DNA of 64,000 nucleotides from an uncultured Clostridia bacterium. Its GTDB lineage: Bacteria > Bacillota > Clostridia > TANB77 > CAG-508. Under the pieces are notes generated by a model, which was given only the letters and a program-made list of their open reading frames with translations, was not told the origin of the DNA and did no database searches. Location of the stretch: positions 71,590-135,589 of the forward strand of contig CAOPES010000004.1 in the NCBI GenBank assembly GCA_948502395.1, given 5' to 3'. Numbering within the stretch: position 1 is the first letter of the stretch; each line of letters opens with the position of its first letter. Made by a program: the position numbers and the translations under genes. Positions 52,284-60,732 of this stretch are shown here, piece after piece.

Positions 52284-53504
52284 ATGAAAGAGCTAGAAAA
52301 ACAAGTAGAACAAGAGATAAAACCAATATTTGAAGAAATAGATAAAATATGCGAGTTAAATAGCCAAAAAGTATTAGAAGCATTTCAAAAATGTGACTTG
52401 CAAGAAGCACATCTAAATTCATCAACAGGATATGGGATAGATGAACCAGGAAGAAACAAAATAGAAGAAATTTATAGCCACGTGTTTAAAGCAGAAGACG
52501 CACTAGTAAGAACACAAATGATTTCTGGAACACATGCATTAGCAGTAACATTATTTGCGCTATTAAGACCAGGAGATACAATGGTGAGTTTAACAGGTGC
52601 GCCTTATGATACATTGCAAACAGTTATAGGGAATTCAGGAAATAGCAAAAGTTCTCTAAAATCATTTGGTATAAAATATGAACAAATTGAGCTTGTAAAC
52701 AATGAATTCGATATAAATGCCATAAAAGAAAGACTATCAAAGCAAGACGTAAAACTAGTAGAAATACAAAGGTCTAGGGGATATTCAACTAGAAAAAGCC
52801 TTACAATTGAAAAAATTGAAAATGCGATAAAGGCAATAAGAGAAGTAAACAAAGATGTAATTATAATGGTAGACAACTGCTATGGAGAATTTGTGGAAGA
52901 TAGAGAGCCAATTGAAATTGGAGCAGATATTGCAGTAGGTTCTTTAATGAAAAATTTAGGAGCAGGAATTGCAAATACAGGGTCATATATAGTAGGTAAA
53001 AAAGATTTGATAGAACTATGTGCAGAAAGACTAACATCACCTGGAGTAGGAAAAGAAATAGGACCTTCATTAAATCAAAATCCACTATTATTAAAAGGAC
53101 TATTCTTTGCACCGTCAGTAGTAGCAAGCGCAGTAAAAACAATGGTATTTGCAAGTAGAATGCTAGAAAAATTGGGATATAATGTAGAACCGATGTATAA
53201 CGAGAAGAGAGCAGACATTGTACAAACAATACATTTAGGAACAGAAGAAAAACTAGTAAAATTCTGCCAAGGAATACAAATGGGGTCACCAATAGACTCA
53301 AATGTATTGCCATATCCAGGAGATATGGGCGGATATGAAGACAAAGTCATAATGGCAGCAGGAACTTTCACACAAGGCTCAACAATTGAGCTTAGTTGTG
53401 ATGGGCCATTAAGAGAGCCATACATTGCTTATATGCAAGGTGGACTTACATACCAATATGGAAAATTAGGAATAATGAAAGCAATTGAATTTATGTCAAA
53501 ATAA
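52284..53504 (+). CDS. methionine gamma-lyase family PLP enzyme (YnbB type)
   Basis: 406 aa from ATG 52284 (AAAGGAG site); the longer frame runs through the REP element. Fold-type I PLP enzyme of the family first called aluminium-resistance proteins: HLNSSTGYGIDEPGR, TQMISGTHALAVTLFALLRP, MVDNCYGEFVE (cofactor Asp), and the Schiff-base Lys in GSLMKNLGAGIANTG. Substrate probably a sulfur amino acid, not proven for the family. Commonly found near hfq/miaA or alone; here alone. Confidence 0.88.
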   Translation: MKELEKQVEQEIKPIFEEIDKICELNSQKVLEAFQKCDLQEAHLNSSTGYGIDEPGRNKIEEIYSHVFKAEDALVRTQMISGTHALAVTLFALLRPGDTMVSLTGAPYDTLQTVIGNSGNSKSSLKSFGIKYEQIELVNNEFDINAIKERLSKQDVKLVEIQRSRGYSTRKSLTIEKIENAIKAIREVNKDVIIMVDNCYGEFVEDREPIEIGADIAVGSLMKNLGAGIANTGSYIVGKKDLIELCAERLTSPGVGKEIGPSLNQNPLLLKGLFFAPSVVASAVKTMVFASRMLEKLGYNVEPMYNEKRADIVQTIHLGTEEKLVKFCQGIQMGSPIDSNVLPYPGDMGGYEDKVIMAAGTFTQGSTIELSCDGPLREPYIAYMQGGLTYQYGKLGIMKAIEFMSK

Positions 53505-53505
53505 A

Positions 53506-53607
53506 AATTGCCAACAGGGACGGTCCTTAATGGCAATAAATTGCCAAAAAGGTCCGTCCCCAGTGGCAAAAAATTGTCAAAAAGGTCCGTCCCTGTTGGC
53601 AATTTTT
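53506..53607. repeat. REP-like element, arm type A, three units
   Basis: AATTGCCAACAGGGACGGTC followed by two inverted units; starts two bases after the stop of the PLP enzyme gene. Confidence 0.9.
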
Positions 53608-53622
53608 TAGAAAGGTGAGAGA

Positions 53623-54903
53623 ATGAATGTTGTTGTAATAGGTGGTGGCCCAGCAGGTATGATGGCTGCGATAGCGTCTGCTGAGCAGGGAAACCACGTG
53701 GTTTTAATTGAGAAGATGAGCTCTTTGGGAAGAAAGTTACTAATTACAGGTAAGGGTAGGTGTAATATTACTTCTTCTTTGGATATGGATGAGTTTATAA
53801 AGAATACTCCTGGAAATGGTAGGTTTTTATATAGTTGTTTTCAGGAGTTTACAAATCAGGATATAATTGATTTTTTGAAGAGACAAGGTCTAGATGTAAA
53901 GGAAGAGAGGGGAAATAGGGTTTTCCCTGTGACTGACAAGTCTTTGGATGTTTTGAAGGCTTTTACTAAAAGGCTAAAAGAGCTAAATATAAGTATTAGA
54001 TATAATATTTCGGTAGAAGAGATTATGGTAGAAGATAACAAAGTTATTGGTGTAAAAATAAATGACAAAGAACTAAGCAAAGATGCTAGAAGGGCAGAAA
54101 ATAAAATAATAAATGCTGATAAGGTTATTTTAGCGACAGGTGGGAAAAGTTATCCATTAACTGGTTCTACTGGTGATGGATATGAACTTGCTAAAAAGTT
54201 GGGACATACAATAACTGCTATAAAGCCGTCTCTTGTGCCATTAGAGACACATAATAAAAAGGTATGCCAAGAAATGCAAGGGCTAAGTTTGAGAAATGTT
54301 AAAATTCAGCTAAAAGATGTAGAGAAAAATAAGGTTATTTATGAAGAACAAGGGGAAATGCTATTTACTCATTTTGGAGTTTCTGGTCCAACAATATTAA
54401 GTTCTTCTGCTCATTTAGTTAGATATAAAAATATTGAAGAAAAGTTTGCAGAAAAAAAGATGGTTTTATCAATAGATTTTAAGCCTGCTTTGACAGAAGA
54501 AAAGCTAGATGCAAGATTATTAAGGGATTTTGATAAGCAAAAGAACAAGCAATATAAAAATAGTTTGGATGAGTTGTTACCACAAAAGTTAATTCCAATT
54601 GTTGTGGAAAGAAGTAAAATAAATCCGAATAAAAAAGTAAATGAGATTACTAAGGAAGAAAGAAGAAATTTAGTAAAATTGTTAAAGCGTTTTGAGCTAG
54701 AGATTAAGCAGTTTAGGCCAATTGATGAAGCTATTATTACAAGTGGTGGTGTTTCTATTAAAGAGATAAATCCTAAAACTATGGAGTCTAAGTTAGTTGA
54801 TGGCTTGTATTTTGCTGGTGAAATTATAGATGTGGATAGCTATACTGGTGGTTTTAATTTGCAGATAGCGTATTCTACTGGTTATGTGGCTGGGAAAAAT
54901 TAG
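53623..54903 (+). CDS. NAD(P)/FAD-dependent oxidoreductase, HI0933 family
   Basis: A 426-aa flavoprotein: N-terminal dinucleotide site VVIGGGPAGMMAAIASAEQG, then RKLLITGKGRCNIT, the family marker, and near the C-terminus GLYFAGEIIDVDSYTGGFNL. Members include BaiN-like proteins, but the physiological substrate is unknown for most. Codons include more T/G endings than its neighbours. GAAAGGTGAG site before ATG. Confidence 0.88.
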   Translation: MNVVVIGGGPAGMMAAIASAEQGNHVVLIEKMSSLGRKLLITGKGRCNITSSLDMDEFIKNTPGNGRFLYSCFQEFTNQDIIDFLKRQGLDVKEERGNRVFPVTDKSLDVLKAFTKRLKELNISIRYNISVEEIMVEDNKVIGVKINDKELSKDARRAENKIINADKVILATGGKSYPLTGSTGDGYELAKKLGHTITAIKPSLVPLETHNKKVCQEMQGLSLRNVKIQLKDVEKNKVIYEEQGEMLFTHFGVSGPTILSSSAHLVRYKNIEEKFAEKKMVLSIDFKPALTEEKLDARLLRDFDKQKNKQYKNSLDELLPQKLIPIVVERSKINPNKKVNEITKEERRNLVKLLKRFELEIKQFRPIDEAIITSGGVSIKEINPKTMESKLVDGLYFAGEIIDVDSYTGGFNLQIAYSTGYVAGKN

Positions 54904-54971
54904 AGTTTGTAGAATGGATGATAAAGAGACACTGAGCCTTGCTTTGATAGTCAAGGTTAGAAAGGGATAAA

Positions 54972-55610
54972 ATGAAAGATTTTATAACAATAAAGGAAAA
55001 TGTAAGTAGTGAGATTGTTGAAAAGAAGTCAAAGTTTATAGCAAACTTGTTTTACGTTGAGAGTGTAAAAGAAGCGGAAGAGATAATCAAGCAAATTAAT
55101 AAGAAATATTTTGATGCAAGACATAATTGCATAGCATACCGTGTTGTAGAAAATGAACAAATTATAGAGAAATCAAGTGATAACGGAGAGCCTTTTGGAA
55201 CTGCTGGAGCGCCGATGCTAAATATTTTGCAAAAAAATAATTTGGCAAATGTTTTAGTTATAGTAACTAGATATTTTGGCGGAATATTACTAGGTACAGG
55301 TGGTTTGGTTAGAGCATATTCTAACAGTTTACTTCAAGCGATTGAAAATAGTACAATAGTAGAAAAATGCATTGGACAAGAGATAGAAGTTGTTTTGGAA
55401 TATAGTGAGTTCGAGAATTTTAAATATTATTGTAAAAATAACGATATAAATATTGTTAACTCGCAATATTCCGAGAATATTGTTTGTAAAATAGAAGCAC
55501 AAGAGGCTCAAAAACAGAGATTGCTGGAAGATTTTCAGTCAAAAAATATAAAATTAATTGATATTTGTGAATTATCTAAAAAATATATAACGAAAAGTAA
55601 AGAAAAATAG
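54972..55610 (+). CDS. yigZ: YigZ/IMPACT family protein
   Basis: A 212-aa protein. The UPF0029 N-terminal domain contains KKYFDARHNCIAYRV, SSDNGEPFGTAGAPML and VLVIVTRYFGGILLGTGGL; the C-terminal DUF1949-like half follows. Ribosome-associated or translation-related role is suggested for IMPACT relatives, unproven in bacteria. GAAAGGG site before ATG. Confidence 0.9.
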   Translation: MKDFITIKENVSSEIVEKKSKFIANLFYVESVKEAEEIIKQINKKYFDARHNCIAYRVVENEQIIEKSSDNGEPFGTAGAPMLNILQKNNLANVLVIVTRYFGGILLGTGGLVRAYSNSLLQAIENSTIVEKCIGQEIEVVLEYSEFENFKYYCKNNDINIVNSQYSENIVCKIEAQEAQKQRLLEDFQSKNIKLIDICELSKKYITKSKEK

Positions 55611-55649
55611 GGCTTTTGTAAAAATATGGAAAAAAATTCCAAAAACTTA

Positions 55650-55678
55650 TTGCGTCTCCGCGAATAAAGTATTATAAT
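55650..55678 (+). promoter_or_regulatory. promoter of spo0A
   Basis: TTGCGT, 17-bp spacer, TATAAT. Confidence 0.55.
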
Positions 55679-55726
55679 CAGAATTGTAAAATATTTACAG
55701 TAGATAATTTTAGGAGGGAGAAACAA

Positions 55727-56542
55727 ATGAGTGAAAAAGTTTCTGTTTTAATAGCAGACGATAATCAAGATTTTAGTCATACTTTATCTAGTTATATTAA
55801 TATGCAAGATGATATGGAAGTAGTTGGTATGGCGAAGGATGGAAATGAAGCGGTAGATATGATTGTAAATATGTCGCCAGATGTAGTTTTGTTAGATGTA
55901 ATTATGCCACATCTTGACGGTTTAGGTGTACTAGAGAAAATTAATGGAATGAATATTAAAAAGCCAATATCTATTATGCTATCAGCAGTTGGTCAAGACA
56001 AAATAACTCAAAAGGCGGTAATGCTAGGTGCAGATTATTATGTTATAAAGCCTTTTGATATAGAATTGGTTATAAAGAGAATTAGGGAAATCAAGTTCTT
56101 TAAACCAGCTCAAGTTACTAACAATTTTATTTCAAGTCAAACAAGGGGCAAATACATAGAAATATCAAAGGATAACAGTAAAAAGGAAGAAAATTTAGAA
56201 GCGTTGGTTACTAATATTATTCACGAAGTTGGTGTTCCTGCACATATTAAGGGATATCAATATTTAAGAGAAGCTATTATGATGGTGATTAATGATATTG
56301 ATGTTATTAATCAAATTACTAAGAGTTTGTATCCAAAAATTGCTTATAAGTATAATACTACTCCGTCTCGCGTTGAACGTGCTATTCGCCATGCAATTGA
56401 AGTCGCTTGGGGTCGCGGTCAACAAGAAGCTGTTGAGAATATTTTTGGTTATACTATTTCTGCATCAAAGGGTAAACCAACGAATTCAGAGTTTATTGCG
56501 ATGATTGCAGACAAATTAAGATTAGAATTAAAGAGCGCATAA
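55727..56542 (+). CDS. spo0A: sporulation master regulator Spo0A
   Basis: A 271-aa response regulator. Receiver domain: acidic pocket ADDNQ, phosphoacceptor Asp in VVLLDVIMPHLDG, Lys in VIKPFD. The effector domain is highly conserved: VTNIIHEVGVPAHIKGYQYL, TPSRVERAIRHAIEVAWGRG and TNSEFIAMIADKLRLE, which contacts TGTCGAA boxes. AGGAGGG site before ATG. It shows that the organism belongs to a spore-forming lineage; candidate target sites are at 19209 and 63946. Confidence 0.97.
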   Translation: MSEKVSVLIADDNQDFSHTLSSYINMQDDMEVVGMAKDGNEAVDMIVNMSPDVVLLDVIMPHLDGLGVLEKINGMNIKKPISIMLSAVGQDKITQKAVMLGADYYVIKPFDIELVIKRIREIKFFKPAQVTNNFISSQTRGKYIEISKDNSKKEENLEALVTNIIHEVGVPAHIKGYQYLREAIMMVINDIDVINQITKSLYPKIAYKYNTTPSRVERAIRHAIEVAWGRGQQEAVENIFGYTISASKGKPTNSEFIAMIADKLRLELKSA

Positions 56543-56688
56543 TTGAATAAGAAGATAAACTTTCAAAGTTTACTGATTAATATTTAGAGATGTTAATAGG
56601 TAAATTTGAAGGTTTTTTATTTTGGATATAAATATAAGAATTTTTTTATTTGCTAGGTAAAGGGAGCGATTAAACTTAATAATATTTA

Positions 56689-56717
56689 TTGACAAATAAG
56701 TAAAATAACGATATAAT
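56689..56717 (+). promoter_or_regulatory. promoter of small hydrophobic peptide
   Basis: TTGACA, 17-bp spacer, TATAAT; leader of ~106 nt. Confidence 0.65.
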
Positions 56718-56829
56718 TGAAACATAGGAAATGAGAATAAGCGGAGTGTGTTGCCACCTTTGACATCTTGTAAATACATAAACCTCTACGACTTTTAGTT
56801 GTAAGACTGATATATGGGGGTGGTGCTAT

Positions 56830-56946
56830 ATGATAGAAACAGTATTATTAGAAATTATTAAATTACTTTTCTTCGGATTAGTAAGTGTAGCTATCATAAA
56901 CATTGTTTTGTTAGGCATCATTTGTTGGTTACTACATAAACAATAA
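56830..56946 (+). CDS. 38-aa hydrophobic peptide, type I toxin candidate
   Basis: ATG at 56830 after GGGGGTGGT. The peptide (MIETVLLEIIKLLFFGLVSV, then a second hydrophobic half ending CWLLHKQ) is a single membrane helix with a short basic end, like Firmicutes type I toxins of the TxpA/BsrG kind, although I cannot place it in a named family. The ribosome site GGTGGT (56819-56824) can pair with GCCACC (56753-56758) in the leader, as in toxins whose full-length mRNA is inactive. A convergent antisense transcription unit overlaps its 3' region. Confidence 0.6.
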   Translation: MIETVLLEIIKLLFFGLVSVAIINIVLLGIICWLLHKQ

Positions 56947-57025
56947 AAAATAACCATTCTGCTTTGCACGGTCGAATGGTTATTTAACTATCTATCGGCA
57001 ACCACAAAGTGGTTTCTCATTTTCT
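56945..57025 (-). ncRNA. candidate antisense antitoxin RNA
   Basis: Minus-strand promoter TTGACA-17-TATAAT (57032-57060) would start a transcript near 57025. It contains a small stem (AACCAC/GTGGTT) and ends at a hairpin (AATAACCATTC with GAATGGTTATT, 56949-56986) followed by T-rich sequence at the end of the peptide gene. Length about 80 nt; it overlaps the 3' end of the toxin message. Confidence 0.5.
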
Positions 57026-57031
57026 ATCTTT

Positions 57032-57060
57032 ATTATACACAGATTATTTGATTTTGTCAA
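57032..57060 (-). promoter_or_regulatory. promoter of antisense RNA
   Basis: Minus strand TTGACA (57055-57060), 17-bp spacer, TATAAT (57032-57037), fully consensus. Confidence 0.65.
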
Positions 57061-57107
57061 TCACATTTTACACTTTCACTAAAACAGCAAATCTTAGGAG
57101 GGATACT

Positions 57108-58145
57108 ATGTTGAAACAAATACATGATATTCTAATCGAAAAAATACAATTAAGAAAAAGACAAAAAGATATATTTGAAAAAGTACAAGTAGGCGATATG
57201 TTGTGGTGCAAAATGCCATTATCTAAAAAAGAACTTAGTGAAATAGAGACAAGTCATAGAGTTAGACCATATTTAATTGTAAAGAAGGAAAAAAATTTTT
57301 TGTTATGCTATCAATCAACGTCTAAGAACAGAGAAAATCTGAATAATTATGAAAGATATTGCATAAAAGCAGGAAAATATAAAAATAAAAAGGATAGTTG
57401 GATTGATTTAACGAACATAGAGAAAATCAGAATTAAAGATATACAACTAGAATTTATCAAACTAAATCAAATCGATATAAAGAAAATAGAAAAAAGAATA
57501 ACAATAGGACAAAATAAAGGTAATTCTCAATTGATAAGATTTAATGAGCCGATTTACATAGAAGAAGGGGATTTGATTCTAAGAAATCAAATATCATATT
57601 ATGTATATGCAGAAGATAATGTAAATATTTATTGCTTTAAAATACAAAAGAGAAAGAGAGAAAATCAAAAGTTAGAAAAAATTATAATTAATGGAAAAAG
57701 CTATTATACAGATTTTAGAGAATTAAGAACAATTAAGAGAAATGAAAATGTGGTGATTAATAACATTGCGTATACAGAAGAATTACTAGCAATTTTAAAT
57801 CAAAAGAAATCTTTAAAGGCCAGTGCTTATAATAAATTTCAAGAAAATAGAAAAAGAGAGCAAGGCGAATTTGAAATTGGTACAGTATTTCAGTATGGGA
57901 ATTCAAAGGTTATGTATTTATATTCACGTGATAACAGATATTATGGAGTTGATTTATTATGGTATACAATAAAACCAAGAATATTTGAAATTAAGGAAAT
58001 ACAAAAAAGGAAGATAATAGGAACTAAACATTTGAAGGAACTAAACAAAATACTTGAATTTCTACTTGAAAGAAATAGCCAAACTAAGGAAATAAATCAG
58101 ATATATAAATATGTAAGAAGTTTACTTTTTTCTTCGACGATTTAA
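57108..58145 (+). CDS. large protein with MazF/PemK-like N-terminal domain
   Basis: 345 aa from ATG 57108 (AGGAGGG 7 bp upstream). Residues ~22-125 have the layout of a PemK/MazF-like toxin: VQVGDMLWCKMPL, then HRVRPYLIVKKEKNFLLCYQ, then SWIDLTNIEKIRIKDIQLEF and a helix. The similarity is to the fold pattern and is not strong. The remaining 200 residues are unfamiliar, partly repeating short beta modules (EEGDLILRNQISYYVYAED; FEIGTVFQYGNSKVMYLYSRD), so the protein may hold three related SH3-like barrels. No antitoxin-like gene is adjacent on the same strand; an XRE regulator converges on it. Confidence 0.6.
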   Translation: MLKQIHDILIEKIQLRKRQKDIFEKVQVGDMLWCKMPLSKKELSEIETSHRVRPYLIVKKEKNFLLCYQSTSKNRENLNNYERYCIKAGKYKNKKDSWIDLTNIEKIRIKDIQLEFIKLNQIDIKKIEKRITIGQNKGNSQLIRFNEPIYIEEGDLILRNQISYYVYAEDNVNIYCFKIQKRKRENQKLEKIIINGKSYYTDFRELRTIKRNENVVINNIAYTEELLAILNQKKSLKASAYNKFQENRKREQGEFEIGTVFQYGNSKVMYLYSRDNRYYGVDLLWYTIKPRIFEIKEIQKRKIIGTKHLKELNKILEFLLERNSQTKEINQIYKYVRSLLFSSTI

Positions 58146-58153
58146 GTAGTTAC

Positions 58154-58200
58154 TGCATAATTCTAAAAAATAAGAAAGGTTTAATTTTTAGAATTATGCA
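58154..58200. terminator. bidirectional terminator
   Basis: 16-bp perfect inverted repeat starting TGCATAATTCTAAAAA, between the convergent MazF-like and XRE genes. Confidence 0.8.
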
Positions 58201-58218
58201 TTATTTTATATAATAAAC

Positions 58219-58575
58219 TTATTTCGCCAACTCATCGAACTTATGATAAACAGCCAAAACAATATCCTTAAGAACAGAAAGTTGGTCTGCATTACACTTA
58301 TCAAAAACATTTTGAACAATCTGCAAATCAGAAAAATTATCAGACTTAACTTCATCGCCAAAAAGCAAGAAATCAGCAGAAACATTCAAAGCATTGCAAA
58401 ACTGAAACAAAGTATGAATACTGCAACTCTTCTGACCATTTTCAATTCTATTAATAAAATTCTCAGTTCTATCAACCTTATCAGCCAACTTCTCAACTGT
58501 CATACCAATACTCTTTCTAGAATACTTTAATCTATCTCCAAAACCCTTCCAATCAGTATACTCTTTACCATTCAT
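58219..58575 (-). CDS. XRE-family transcriptional regulator
   Basis: 118 aa from ATG 58575 (GGAGGAG upstream); the longer frame from 58608 overlaps the site. Helix-turn-helix: FGDRLKYSRKSIGMTVEKLADKVDRTENFINRIENGQ, a typical Cro/CI-like domain (shown in family order), followed by a C-terminal helix pair (LSVLKDIVLAVYHKFDELAK). Cytosolic DNA-binding protein; targets unknown. Its gene neighbours are TA-like genes. Confidence 0.85.
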   Translation of the reverse strand: MNGKEYTDWKGFGDRLKYSRKSIGMTVEKLADKVDRTENFINRIENGQKSCSIHTLFQFCNALNVSADFLLFGDEVKSDNFSDLQIVQNVFDKCNADQLSVLKDIVLAVYHKFDELAK

Positions 58576-58711
58576 AATTACTCCTCCGATACCATTAGGA
58601 TTTACCAAAATTCCTAATAGTATTATTTCATAATTATAGTAAATTTATTATTGTCTAGTAGTTACAAAATATAACTCCTAGTAGGAACAAGTTAAGGAAA
58701 TAAAAACACAA

Positions 58712-59032
58712 TTAAAAATCACTTAATTGCATAGTATTTCTGATTATTCTAATATACTTATTTTTTAACTTTGTATAAACTTCTATTTCAACATTATAAT
58801 TATCATCACTAATGCTAACGCCCTTAGTTTGCATATCAGATACAAATAATGAATTTCTAATCATTAACTGATTAATAATAGTTTGATTATCAACATGTTC
58901 AGCCTTTAAAGAACATAACAAAAATAAATTATTACAAAAATGATACATTTCCTCTGTGCTAATGTTGTTAAAGTTATCTAGAATATCTTTCTTCATTAAA
59001 TTAAGTATATCTTTCTTTGCTGTTTTGTTCAT
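58712..59032 (-). CDS. hypothetical protein, 106 aa
   Basis: Not recognised. Starts MNKTAKKDILNLMKKDILDN after AGAGGTGAT; mostly helical with two Cys and a beta-rich end (VSISDDNYNVEIEVYTKLKN). No membrane segment. Follows the XRE regulator region on the same strand, separated by ~135 bp of AT-rich DNA, so it could be under separate control. Confidence 0.55.
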   Translation of the reverse strand: MNKTAKKDILNLMKKDILDNFNNISTEEMYHFCNNLFLLCSLKAEHVDNQTIINQLMIRNSLFVSDMQTKGVSISDDNYNVEIEVYTKLKNKYIRIIRNTMQLSDF

Positions 59033-59192
59033 ATCATATCACCTCTTAAAAATTTAGTCAACATAGTACACTAATAGTGCAACTAGTTAATAATAACATA
59101 ATTAGTTGCAAAAATCAAGTATTATTTACAAATTATTGATGAAATTTCCAATATATACCAAACCACCGATAGGGACTGTGCTTTTGAGAATG

Positions 59193-59223
59193 AAATTGCC
59201 AAAAAGGTCCGTCCCCATTGGCA
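59193..59223. repeat. REP-like element, arm type A, one unit
   Basis: ATTGCCA + AAAAGGTCCGTCCCC + ATTGGCA; a degraded half (AGGGACTGTGCTTTTG) precedes it. Confidence 0.8.
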
Positions 59224-59288
59224 GAATAGATGTATAAAAAAGAAAAATTTGGAAAAAATATAATAAATAATAAAATTAGGAGGTAGAA

Positions 59289-59636
59289 ATGGAGCAAAAT
59301 AACTTAAAAAATATAATAGTATTGAAGGATTTACCGTCAAATATAGTAGAAGAAGCGATAGTAATATTAAAAACAAATAAAAAGGCAAAGAAAGTTCAAA
59401 AAATAGAGAAAAGAAAAAAGGCAAATGAACAAGAGAAAAAGCCAAAGCAAAGTGATTATATATTAAAAGAAGCAGAGCTGTTGGTATCAAATTATATTAC
59501 AGGAATTGAAGAAAAAAAGGAATCAAAAAAAGAAGAGAGAAAACAAAGTGAAATAAAATATAGAAGATTAAAAAATTATGCATATATTGCAAGTATTATA
59601 CTGCTAATAGAAAGCATATATTTATTTATAAAATAA
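59289..59636 (+). CDS. tail-anchored charged protein, 115 aa
   Basis: Not recognised. AGGAGGT 6 bp before ATG. Residues 1-25 (NNLKNIIVLKDLPSNIVEEA) look like a small folded start; 30-95 are Lys/Glu-rich helix; the C-terminus is one membrane helix (YAYIASIILLIESIYLFIK). It is just upstream of the spoIVFA-like gene on the same strand (63-bp gap), so a role linked to sporulation is possible but unproven. Confidence 0.6.
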   Translation: MEQNNLKNIIVLKDLPSNIVEEAIVILKTNKKAKKVQKIEKRKKANEQEKKPKQSDYILKEAELLVSNYITGIEEKKESKKEERKQSEIKYRRLKNYAYIASIILLIESIYLFIK

Positions 59637-59699
59637 GTTATAAAACACTTTTTCCAAACATATAGTTTACAAAGAAACTAAGGAAGAGGTGCTTTTTTT

Positions 59700-60600
59700 A
59701 TGGAAAGAACTATATCAACAGAAGAAAGAATAAGACGAGCAGAAGAAATCTATGCAAAAAGAAGGCAGGGAAATACAAGGCCAATAGCGATGGTGAACGT
59801 GAATAATGACGAGAAGAAAGATATAAAATTATTAAAGAAGATGATTATTCAAATTTTGATTTGTGTAGCAATATATTTAATAATATATGCAATTCAAAAT
59901 AATGAATATGTATTCTCAAAAGATTTTACAAACAAGCTAAATGAAGTACTTTCATATGATACTAATTTTGTAGAAATGTATAATAATGTAAAAAGTAAAG
60001 TGCAGGGGATAATTCCAAATAACCAAACAAATCAAAATCAAGAACAAACTCAGGACGAACAAAATAGTAGCGAAGGGCAGGAAAGTTCAAATGCAGAAGC
60101 AAATAGCGAAGCTGCAATAGGTGGTTCAGATGAAGCGGTGCAGAATGTTGAACTTGTAGAAGAGAAAAAAGAGTTAACACCAGAAGAACAAGAAATAGCT
60201 ACAATAAAAGATACGGCAAGTTTCATTAAGCCAGTAGAAGGAACTATCAGCTCAGGATTTGGACAAAGGGAGAGTACAAATGAGAATATTCCCAAAAACC
60301 ATACAGGGACAGATATTGCAGCAAATTTAGGAACTAAGATAAAGTCAGCTACTGATGGAGAAGTGGTCTTAGTATCAGAAGAAGGGGCTTATGGAAAACA
60401 TATAAAAGTACAAATTGGCGAAGTAAGTATCATTTACGCACATTGTAACGCAATATATGTGAAACAAGGGGATAAAATAGCCCAAGGGCAAGAAATTGCA
60501 GAAGTAGGAAGTACAGGAAATTCAACTCGGACCACATTTGCATTTTGAAGTTAGACTTTCAGAAAAGCCAATAAATGCACAAAATATTTTAGAGCTGTAA
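59700..60600 (+). CDS. spoIVFA: SpoIVFA-like M23 (LytM) peptidase, frameshifted near end
   Basis: N-terminal cytosolic part, one membrane helix (MIIQILICVAIYLIIYAI, residues ~49-66), an acidic Gln/Asn/Glu linker, then a LytM domain: PVEGTISSGFGQRE, HTGTDIA, and IIYAHCNAIYVKQGDKI. The frame as read stops at 60548 after STRTTFAF. Dropping the C at 60528 restores GNSTGPHLHFEVRLSEKPIN and a stop at 60600, the expected HxH zinc motif. An M23 protein with one helix directly before an SpoIVFB-like M50 protease fits SpoIVFA, which holds SpoIVFB inactive in the forespore membrane. The break may be error, decay or recoding. Confidence 0.8.
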
Positions 60601-60609
60601 AGTGTTTTT

Positions 60610-60718
60610 GGGTGTTTTTGGGGACAGTCCTTAAAAACACCCAAAATCTAATTGAAATTATACTAAAAAAGATTAAAATTTTATAGGGTGTTTTTAAGGA
60701 CTGTCCCCAAAAACACCC
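60610..60718. repeat. REP-like elements, arm type B, inverted pair
   Basis: GGGTGTTTTT + GGGGACAGTCC + TTAAAAACACCC (60610-60642) and its near inverse at 60686-60718; fills the spoIVFA-spoIVFB gap. Confidence 0.85.
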
Positions 60719-60732
60719 AAATGGAGAAAAGT

